Source of the DNA: an uncultured Eubacteriales bacterium
Lineage (GTDB): Bacteria; Bacillota; Clostridia; Oscillospirales; CAG-382
Direction: 5' to 3'
Assembly: GCA_934444485.1 (NCBI GenBank)
Contig: CAKSCN010000161.1
Coordinates: forward strand, 1-5,161
DNA: 5,161 bases
Part shown: positions 1 through 3,923 of the stretch, in pieces
Layout of the letters: every line of letters begins with the position of its first letter
How positions within the stretch are numbered: the stretch's first letter is position 1
The notes under the pieces: model-generated
The model's input: only the letters and a program-made list of their open reading frames with translations
Database searches by the model: none
What the model was told of the DNA's origin: nothing
Made by a program: the position numbers and the translations under genes

Positions 1-140
1 ACCTTGCTCTTTGAGGTAAAGGTCGTCACGGAGGCGTCCTTGTGCGGCATGACGAAGATGACTGCGCCTATTATCACGACCGACGCAAGCACCGCTCCCA
101 GAAATTTCAGAGTTGCAGCTTTGAGTGAATACACGAACAT
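1..140 (-). CDS. Small membrane-anchored protein of unknown function, N-terminal part
   Basis: The minus strand opens with ATG at 140-138. An AAAGGAG ribosome binding site (complement of 150-156) lies 9 nt upstream, which fixes the start. Forty-six codons are present before the gene runs off the left edge of the window. The protein begins MFVYSLKAATLKFLGAV. Lys7 and Lys12 precede a hydrophobic stretch at about residues 13-31 that ends in VMP, followed by a polar Ser/Thr/Lys-rich segment. This reads as an N-in membrane anchor with an extracytoplasmic domain, or an uncleaved signal segment; there is no lipobox cysteine. The general look (short Lys-containing N-tail, one helix, then an outside domain) recalls small DUF4830-like proteins of Firmicutes, but that is from memory and weak. 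It is transcribed divergently from the Cys-rich gene at 411. No function can be assigned from this fragment. Confidence 0.7.
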   Translation of the reverse strand, partial: MFVYSLKAATLKFLGAVLASVVIIGAVIFVMPHKDASVTTFTSKSK

Positions 141-272
141 TTTACAATACTCCTTTGCACGGATTTTAGTTTTGGTAAAATATATTCGCTCGCCGCAGAA
201 ATTATTCCGAAACGGTAAAATCCGCAGAAAAAGCGTCACGGCAGTAAAATTCCCGGTAGGTTTTGCGGAAAA

Positions 273-287
273 ACGTGTTTTCGGTTT
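273..287 (-). repeat. 15-bp repeat, copy 1 (inverted relative to copy 2 at 686-700)
   Basis: On the minus strand this reads AAACCGAAAACACGT, identical to plus-strand positions 686-700 in the hydE leader. Both copies are noncoding. This copy lies in the spacer upstream of the minus-strand membrane-protein gene and in the same sense as that gene, so its leader RNA could carry the motif if transcription starts to the right of 287. A chance 15-bp match in 5 kb is uncommon but not negligible. Confidence 0.5.
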
Positions 288-313
288 CTTCATTTTTGTA
301 AAGCTTCCGTATA

Positions 314-327
314 GAAAATCGATTTTC
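314..327. promoter_or_regulatory. 14-bp perfect palindrome, possible operator
   Basis: GAAAATCGATTTTC is its own reverse complement. It sits immediately before TATAAAAT (330-337), which resembles a -10 element for the Cys-rich gene starting at 411, but no convincing -35 hexamer lies at the right distance. A dimeric regulator could bind here. AT-rich palindromes of this size also arise by chance in spacers, so this is only a candidate. Confidence 0.25.
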
Positions 328-355
328 GGTATAAAATATATTACGTGATTGCGTG

Positions 356-373
356 CGGGGACGCTTTTCCCCG
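356..373 (+). other. Hairpin in the leader of the Cys-rich gene
   Basis: CGGGGA (356-361) pairs perfectly with TCCCCG (368-373) around a 6-nt loop. It is followed by AAAATAC rather than a T run, so it is not a terminator on the plus strand. It lies 37 nt before the start codon at 411 and would be part of the 5' leader if transcription starts near the TATAAA at 330. A role in mRNA stability or translation is possible but not shown. Confidence 0.35.
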
Positions 374-410
374 AAAATACTTCAGATACTTTGCGAAAGG
401 ACGGTTATTT

Positions 411-590
411 ATGAACGGCAAAACCGAAAGACAATTCAGAGAGGTAATGGAGAGATACTGCTATGTGATAGGCGAAAATGCGCCGATGAGCCGTGTTTCC
501 CACGATAACGAAGTACATTACGAGTGTCTCAACAAGCATAAGTGCAGCGAAAACGGCGGCTGCAAAAACAGCAAATTCTGCGGTCAATGA
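411..590 (+). CDS. 59-residue Cys-rich protein with C-x5-C-x5-C-x5-C tail, function unknown
   Basis: The ATG at 411 is chosen because AAAGGA (396-401) sits 9 nt upstream; the frame is open further upstream to 345 but has no ribosome binding site there. The product has an N-terminal half rich in charged residues and Cys17. Its C-terminal tail carries Cys39, Cys45, Cys51 and Cys57, each exactly six residues apart, with Lys, Asn and Gly between them. There is no signal peptide or membrane segment, so it should be cytoplasmic. Four evenly spaced cysteines plus His31, His36 and His43 suggest a bound metal (Zn or Fe-S) or redox-active thiols, but the spacing is not a ferredoxin, rubredoxin or standard zinc-ribbon pattern and I do not recognise the family. 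It lies just upstream of the hydE promoter and leader on the same strand. No terminator is seen directly after it, so its transcript may run to the terminator at 768-795. It could be a chance reading frame, but the ribosome binding site and Cys pattern argue for a gene. Confidence 0.72.
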   Translation: MNGKTERQFREVMERYCYVIGENAPMSRVSHDNEVHYECLNKHKCSENGGCKNSKFCGQ

Positions 591-623
591 CGTTTATCGG
601 CGGTACGTTTTAACAGTGCGTTT

Positions 624-652
624 TTGACTGCGTCATAATGCTGCGCTATAAT
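624..652 (+). promoter_or_regulatory. Sigma-A-type promoter for the hydE leader
   Basis: The -35 is TTGACT (624-629), the spacer is 17 nt (630-646), and the -10 is a perfect TATAAT (647-652). This is the closest match to consensus in the window. Transcription would begin near 659-661, about 150 nt before the hydE start, which leaves a long untranslated leader. Confidence 0.8.
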
Positions 653-668
653 ATAAACGTGAACCGAA

Positions 669-774
669 GGGTGCGTCCCGACGGCAAACCGAAAACACGT
701 ACCGATTTTAAGGCTCGGCGCATTGCCGTCCCGAGAAAAAAGAAACGCAGAGCAGATAAGCGTTGGGTGCGTCC
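669..774 (+). repeat. 10-bp direct repeat pair flanking the hydE leader
   Basis: GGGTGCGTCC occurs at 669-678 and again at 765-774. The second copy contains most of the 5' arm of the terminator hairpin. The first copy can therefore pair with the same 3' arm: TGCGTCC at 672-678 with GGGCGCA at 779-785, 7 bp including one G-T wobble. This makes it a plausible competing arm. Confidence 0.6.
686..700 (+). repeat. 15-bp repeat, copy 2 (in the hydE leader)
   Basis: AAACCGAAAACACGT matches the minus strand of 273-287 exactly. Here it falls in the loop region of the 680-687/723-730 stem, where it would be exposed as single-stranded RNA. It may be a shared regulator site or RNA motif of two leaders, or chance. 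Confidence 0.5.
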
Positions 775-795
775 GTTCGGGCGCATTTTTGTTTT
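768..795 (+). terminator. Rho-independent terminator 18 nt before the hydE start
   Basis: TGCGTCCG (768-775) pairs with CGGGCGCA (778-785), with one G-T wobble. The innermost pairs probably open to give a larger loop than TT. TTTTTGTTTT follows at 786-795. It lies between the strong promoter at 624-652 and hydE, leaving no room for another promoter after it, so hydE transcripts must read through it. It may also end the message of the Cys-rich gene. Confidence 0.78.
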
Positions 796-812
796 GCGGA
801 AAGTGAGATGCC

Positions 813-1871
813 ATGAAAATGAATTGCCTTGAATTAAACGAACTCGCCGATAAGCTTGAGAGAGAACGTCATCTTTCAAAAGAAGAGTGGGTGTCGCTCA
901 TAGACGGCGTGACGCCTCAGAGCTTTGAGTACATACGTCAAAAGGCCGATAAAATCAGACAGTCGGTGTACGGAAAAGACGTCTATATAAGGGGGCTTAT
1001 CGAGCTTACGAACTACTGTAAGAACGACTGCCTTTACTGCGGAATACGGCGAAGCAACCGCAATGCGGAGAGATACCGCCTCGGTAAGGAGCAGATTCTC
1101 GCCTGCTGTAAGACGGGGTACGAACTCGGCTTCAGAACCTTCGTCATGCAGGGCGGCGAGGACGCATACTATACAGACTCTGTTATGTGCGATATAGTGT
1201 CTTCGATAAAAGCGGAGTACCCCGACTGTGCGGTGACTCTCTCTCTCGGAGAGAAAACGTATGATACATACCGTGCATATAAGGACGCCGGAGCTGACAG
1301 ATATCTTCTCCGCCACGAAACCGCAAGCAAAGCGCACTACGAAAAGCTTCATCCGTCTGAGATGTCGTTCGACAACCGCATACGCTGCCTTTACGACTTA
1401 AAATCTCTCGGTTTTCAGGTGGGAAGCGGATTCATGGTCGGTTCACCCTGCCAGACCGCAAACGAGCTTGCCGAGGATATGCTCTTTCTCGAAAAGCTGA
1501 ACCCCGAAATGGTGGGAATAGGTCCGTTCGTACCGCACCACGATACCCCCTTCGCAAACGAGCCGGGCGGCACTGCCGAAAAAACCATACTCATGGTTGC
1601 GCTCACACGCATACTTTTGCCCAACGCTCTCATACCCTCCACTACCGCACTCGGAACAATTGACCCCAGCGGCAGGGAGAAAGGTATACTCAGCGGTGCA
1701 AACGTCGTAATGCCGAACCTTTCGCCGACAGACGTGAGGTCAAAGTACCTTTTGTACGACAACAAAATCTGCACCGGCACGGAGGCGGCCGAAAGTCTTG
1801 CCGCACTGAAAAAGCAGATCGGCGCAATAGGCTACGATATCGTCGTCTCAAGAGGCGATGTAAAAAGATAA
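813..1871 (+). CDS. hydE: HydE, [FeFe]-hydrogenase H-cluster radical SAM maturase
   Basis: This 352-residue cytoplasmic protein matches HydE in length and along most of its sequence. HydE acts with HydG and HydF to build the diiron subcluster of the H-cluster: it works on the Fe(CO)2(CN)-cysteine complex made by HydG and passes a precursor on for assembly on HydF. The radical SAM cluster motif C-x3-C-x2-C is at Cys69, Cys73 and Cys76 (NYCKNDCLYCGIRR). Other HydE hallmarks are QGGED (113-117), TLSLGE (142-147), DRYLLRHETA (162-171), MVGIGPFVPHHDTPFANE (233-250), ALTRILLP (263-270) and SGANVVMPN (294-302). The C-terminal cysteine triplet that binds an accessory cluster in Thermotoga HydE is absent (only Cys320 remains), as in many homologues. 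The ATG at 813 is preceded by a weak site, GGAAAGTGAG (798-807); ATG 819 is an alternative. It is expressed from the 624-652 promoter through the leader and terminator above, and ends convergently with hflX. hydF and hydG are not adjacent. Confidence 0.96.
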   Translation: MKMNCLELNELADKLERERHLSKEEWVSLIDGVTPQSFEYIRQKADKIRQSVYGKDVYIRGLIELTNYCKNDCLYCGIRRSNRNAERYRLGKEQILACCKTGYELGFRTFVMQGGEDAYYTDSVMCDIVSSIKAEYPDCAVTLSLGEKTYDTYRAYKDAGADRYLLRHETASKAHYEKLHPSEMSFDNRIRCLYDLKSLGFQVGSGFMVGSPCQTANELAEDMLFLEKLNPEMVGIGPFVPHHDTPFANEPGGTAEKTILMVALTRILLPNALIPSTTALGTIDPSGREKGILSGANVVMPNLSPTDVRSKYLLYDNKICTGTEAAESLAALKKQIGAIGYDIVVSRGDVKR

Positions 1872-1887
1872 ACAAAGTAAAAATAAG

Positions 1888-1920
1888 TGTGCCTCGCCGC
1901 ATTTGGTAAGGCACATTTTT
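1888..1920. terminator. Bidirectional terminator between hydE and hflX
   Basis: TGTGCCT (1888-1894) pairs perfectly with AGGCACA (1909-1915) around a 14-nt loop. On the plus strand TTTTT follows (1916-1920), ending hydE 17 nt after its stop. On the minus strand the stem is followed by CTTATTTTTAC, which can end hflX. One hairpin serving two convergent genes fits the 56-nt gap. Confidence 0.85.
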
Positions 1921-1927
1921 CGTATGC

Positions 1928-3265
1928 TTATTCTTCGCAGAGGTAGTCACGGAATCGACCGAGCGTTTTGTCGTCAACGAGCGCTTCGACTCTCGTGCCG
2001 TCGTCGAGATATTCCGTCGATAAGACCGTCGCACTTTTGTAGAGTGTATTAACGGCGTTGTGAGCCGAGAATGGAATTAAGAACACAGCCTTTTTCGTGA
2101 GCGACGCAAGCATATCCTCGACCGCCGCAAGGAGTTTTTCCGTGCCGAAGCCGGTCTTTGCCGATATGCACACCGCATGATGCTCGGCGAGTGCTTTTTC
2201 GTCGCCTCCGAGAGGCAGAATGTCAAGCCCGTCGCACTTGTTGAATACGTAAAGCGTCGGTTTTCCGCCGGCGGACAGCTCATTTATCGTTTCCTCCGTC
2301 ACCGCAAGCTTTTTCTCGGCCTCCGGATCTGCGGCGTCGGTTACGATGATGAGTGCGTCGGCATAGCGTACCTCGTCAAGCGTGGACCTGAAAGCCTCGA
2401 CAAGCTTGTGCGGAAGGTTGTCTATAAAGCCGACGGTGTCCGAGAGCAGAACCTCACGTCCCGATGGGAGAGTGAGCTTTCTTACTGTCGGATCGAGAGT
2501 CGCAAAAAGCTTGTCCTCGGCGAGAATGCCGGCGTCGGTGAGACGGTTGAGAAGAGTCGATTTTCCGGCATTGGTGTAGCCGGCTATCGCAACGCAGGGA
2601 ATGCCGGAGCGTACACGCTTCTTTCTCTTTACCTCACGGTCATTTTCCATTTCACGCAGTTCGTCCTCGAGAGCGGCGATTCTGCGCTTTATGTGACGTC
2701 TGTCGGTCTCAAGCTTCGTTTCACCGGGACCTCTTGCGCCTATGCTTCCGCTCGTGCCGCCCTGACGGGACATTTCCGTGCCTCTGCCGGTAAGACGGGG
2801 AGAGGTGTATTTCAAAAGAGCGATTTCAACCTGCAATTTACCCTCGCCCGTAACGGCGTGTTTTGCGAATATGTCGAGTATGAGCATCGTTCGGTCTATG
2901 ACCCTTATCTCGCTGTCGCCGCTGTTTACTGCGTCCTCAAGATTCTTTATCTGGGACGGACTCAGCTCGCAGTCCGCAACGACGAGAGAAACGCCGTTGA
3001 CCTTGCAGAATTCCGCCGCCTCCGCCGCTTTTCCCGTGCCGAAATAACACGCAGGGTCGGGAGTGGGTCTGAGCTGGGTCATAGTACTTATCCTGCAAAG
3101 GCTCTCGTCACCGAAAGCGGTCTCAACAAGTCTTGCAAGCTCGCCGAGTGAGCTGAGTGCCGCCTCCTCATCCTTTGAGCTTGTGTACAGCGACATGAGA
3201 AGCACCGAAAATACAGTCTCTTCACCGCTCTGTGCGCCGTTATCGTTTCTTAGGTATTTTTCCAT
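1928..3265 (-). CDS. hflX: HflX, ribosome-associated/ribosome-splitting GTPase
   Basis: This 445-residue cytoplasmic GTPase belongs to the Obg-HflX superfamily. HflX binds 50S subunits and splits stalled or stress-damaged ribosomes; GTP hydrolysis resets it. The N-terminal HflX domain is clear: PDPACYFGTGKAAE (69-82), ELSPSQIKNLED (100-111), VIDRTMLILDIFA (122-134), and GKLQVEIALLKYTSPRLTG (142-160). The glycine-rich linker follows, GARGPGETKLETDRR (176-190), with a charged helix at about 191-217. The G domain has G1 GYTNAGKST (229-237), G2 ATLDPT (255-260), G3 DTVGF (276-280), G4 NKCD (342-345) and G5 SAK (368-370), all intact. The C-terminal domain is about residues 390-445. ATG 3265 is chosen because AAAGGAG (complement of 3275-3281) lies 9 nt upstream. 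An in-frame ATG at 3325 would add 20 residues with no family resemblance, behind a poorer site. The gene is single, with its own promoter at 3417-3445 and the shared terminator with hydE. Confidence 0.96.
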   Translation of the reverse strand: MEKYLRNDNGAQSGEETVFSVLLMSLYTSSKDEEAALSSLGELARLVETAFGDESLCRISTMTQLRPTPDPACYFGTGKAAEAAEFCKVNGVSLVVADCELSPSQIKNLEDAVNSGDSEIRVIDRTMLILDIFAKHAVTGEGKLQVEIALLKYTSPRLTGRGTEMSRQGGTSGSIGARGPGETKLETDRRHIKRRIAALEDELREMENDREVKRKKRVRSGIPCVAIAGYTNAGKSTLLNRLTDAGILAEDKLFATLDPTVRKLTLPSGREVLLSDTVGFIDNLPHKLVEAFRSTLDEVRYADALIIVTDAADPEAEKKLAVTEETINELSAGGKPTLYVFNKCDGLDILPLGGDEKALAEHHAVCISAKTGFGTEKLLAAVEDMLASLTKKAVFLIPFSAHNAVNTLYKSATVLSTEYLDDGTRVEALVDDKTLGRFRDYLCEE

Positions 3266-3339
3266 TAAGGCATACTCCTTTCGTGTGTGAAGGTGCGCCG
3301 CCGTAGGAGCATACGGAATGCGCATTGAGATTTCGTCCT

Positions 3340-3361
3340 CGGACGCCGGAGCAAACGTCCG
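3340..3361 (-). other. Hairpin in the hflX 5' leader
   Basis: On the minus strand CGGACG and CGTCCG form a 6-bp stem around a 10-nt loop, about 75 nt before the hflX start and inside the leader made from the 3417-3445 promoter. There is no U run after it, so it is not a terminator. It may be incidental. Confidence 0.3.
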
Positions 3362-3416
3362 GTGATTTTGCCGTGCAAATCAAGTAAAATAAGCATATAT
3401 TTTACCGCACGAGTAT

Positions 3417-3445
3417 ATATTACACGCATTTTCGCACCGAGACAA
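3417..3445 (-). promoter_or_regulatory. Sigma-A-type promoter for hflX
   Basis: On the minus strand TTGTCT (complement of 3440-3445) is followed by a 17-nt spacer and TAATAT (complement of 3417-3422). Four of six -35 bases and four of six -10 bases match consensus, with ideal spacing. The start point would be near 3410, giving a leader of about 145 nt, which is long for one gene. Confidence 0.6.
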
Positions 3446-3498
3446 TATCACGCAATGAAAATTTAACAAAAGTTCTTATATAGTTTAAATTTACCCCC

Positions 3499-3527
3499 TT
3501 TTCAGCGTGCGTGTTTTATGATACAAT
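3499..3527 (+). promoter_or_regulatory. Extended -10 promoter for the ferredoxin gene
   Basis: The -35 is TTTTCA (3499-3504), then a 17-nt spacer, then the -10 TACAAT (3522-3527) preceded by TGA, an extended -10 (TGn) arrangement. Start near 3534 gives a leader of about 24 nt. A second, weaker candidate is TTAACA (3463-3468) with TAAATT (3486-3491), also 17 nt apart. Confidence 0.65.
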
Positions 3528-3557
3528 GCAGTAAATTTGAATACGGAGGTGTTTAGA

Positions 3558-3728
3558 ATGGCATATAAGATTTCCGATGATTGCATCGCATGCGGTGCTT
3601 GCGCAGACGAATGTCCCGTAAGCTGCATCACAGAGGGCGACGGCAAGTATGTTATCAATGCAGACGACTGCATCGATTGCGGCACTTGTGCAAGCGTATG
3701 TCCCGTTGAGGCTCCCAAGGCTGAGTAA
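3558..3728 (+). CDS. Clostridial-type 2[4Fe-4S] ferredoxin
   Basis: This 56-residue acidic cytoplasmic protein has the size and plan of clostridial ferredoxins. The two cluster motifs C-x2-C-x2-C-x3-C-P are at Cys9, 12, 15, 19 and Cys38, 41, 44, 48, arranged as two pseudo-symmetric halves; in this fold the first three cysteines of one motif and the last of the other hold each cluster. Cys23 is an extra cysteine outside the ligand set. Such ferredoxins carry low-potential electrons between pyruvate:ferredoxin oxidoreductase and [FeFe]-hydrogenase or other acceptors. That fits hydE in the same window, although the link is inferred from family knowledge. ATG 3558 follows GGAGG (3545-3549) at 8 nt; an upstream in-frame ATG at 3537 overlaps the promoter and lacks a site. 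The gene stands alone between its own promoter and the terminator at 3774-3807, the usual layout for a highly expressed carrier. Confidence 0.96.
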   Translation: MAYKISDDCIACGACADECPVSCITEGDGKYVINADDCIDCGTCASVCPVEAPKAE

Positions 3729-3739
3729 TCGGCGTGCCT

Positions 3740-3759
3740 CGGTACGGTTTTCCGTACCG
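3740..3759 (+). other. Perfect 8-bp hairpin after the ferredoxin stop
   Basis: CGGTACGG (3740-3747) and CCGTACCG (3752-3759) pair fully around a TTTT loop, 11 nt after the stop. It is followed by TAAAAAG, not a T run, so it does not terminate by itself on this strand. It stands just upstream of the true terminator and could protect the 3' end of a short, abundant message. Confidence 0.55.
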
Positions 3760-3773
3760 TAAAAAGAGTAAGT

Positions 3774-3807
3774 AACGAACTGCCGCACGCTCGGTGGTTC
3801 GTTTTTT
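3774..3807 (+). terminator. Rho-independent terminator of the ferredoxin gene
   Basis: AACGAAC (3774-3780) pairs with GTTCGTT (3797-3803). The stem continues inward through two wobble pairs and CCG/CGG to a CACGCT loop, about 12 pairs in all. T residues run to 3807. It closes the monocistronic ferredoxin message, predicted at about 270 nt. Confidence 0.88.
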
Positions 3808-3858
3808 ACTGTTTATGCCCCTTAAGTTTTCCTTTCGCTTTTGTTCACTGTTTTTTTC

Positions 3859-3887
3859 TTGAATTTTCCTTAAAAAAGGTGTACAAT
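3859..3887 (+). promoter_or_regulatory. Sigma-A-type promoter for the acyl-CoA ligase gene
   Basis: TTGAAT (3859-3864) and TACAAT (3882-3887) are separated by 17 nt. The start near 3894 gives a leader of about 30 nt ending in a strong GGAGGTG site at 3910-3916. It follows the ferredoxin terminator, so the ligase is independently transcribed. Confidence 0.75.
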
Positions 3888-3923
3888 AAAAAAGAACTTT
3901 TGAATTATCGGAGGTGCAGCTTT

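Larger units (their letters stand above)
660..795 (+). ncRNA. Candidate cis-regulatory leader (attenuator or riboswitch-like) of hydE; possibly a small RNA
   Basis: The RNA from the 624-652 promoter would run about 135 nt and end in an intrinsic terminator before hydE. Visible pairings: GACGGCAA (680-687) with TTGCCGTC (723-730), 8 bp; CTCGG (714-718) with CCGAG (731-735), 5 bp, which would be a pseudoknot or an alternative to the first; and AACGC (744-748) with GCGTT (760-764). GGCGCA (717-722) can pair either with TGCGTC in the upstream repeat (672-677) or with TGCGTC in the terminator's 5' arm (768-773), a layout that could switch the terminator off. ACCGAA/T occurs three times (663, 688, 701). 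I could not match this to TPP, SAM, cobalamin, T-box, ZTP, THF, fluoride, guanidine or c-di-GMP leaders. Known: terminators just before a start codon are typical of attenuation. Inferred: hydE expression depends on readthrough here. Alternatively the segment is a free-standing small RNA, or simply the end of the upstream gene's transcript. Confidence 0.45.

Noticed and set aside
174..250. Three GTAAAAT copies (175, 215, 244) and a twice-repeated CCGCAGAAA as a repeat array
   Set aside because: The spacing is irregular and the units are short and AT-rich; this is expected in such a spacer and is not CRISPR-like.
4..348. 114-residue plus-strand frame at the left edge
   Set aside because: It is antisense to the membrane-protein start and continues across an AT-rich spacer; there is no ribosome binding site. 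The minus-strand gene with AAAGGAG explains the region better.
744..795. T-box leader, suggested by GGGTGCGTCC before a terminator
   Set aside because: The T-box needs a GGGTGG-type core with UGGN for tRNA pairing and a specifier stem. Neither is present, and hydE is not an amino-acid gene.
638..832. Very basic 64-residue reading frame through the hydE leader
   Set aside because: Its ATG lies inside the predicted promoter (before the transcription start), it has no ribosome binding site, it runs through the terminator and overlaps the hydE start. A GTG at 659 in the same frame would be at the 5' end of the RNA.
876..1352. 158-residue open frame on the minus strand opposite hydE
   Set aside because: It is fully antisense to the radical SAM core of hydE, without a ribosome binding site or known motif.
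2177..3151. 324-residue open frame on the plus strand opposite hflX
   Set aside because: It lies wholly within the well-conserved hflX gene, has no recognisable domain and no ribosome binding site; it is a shadow of hflX codon bias.
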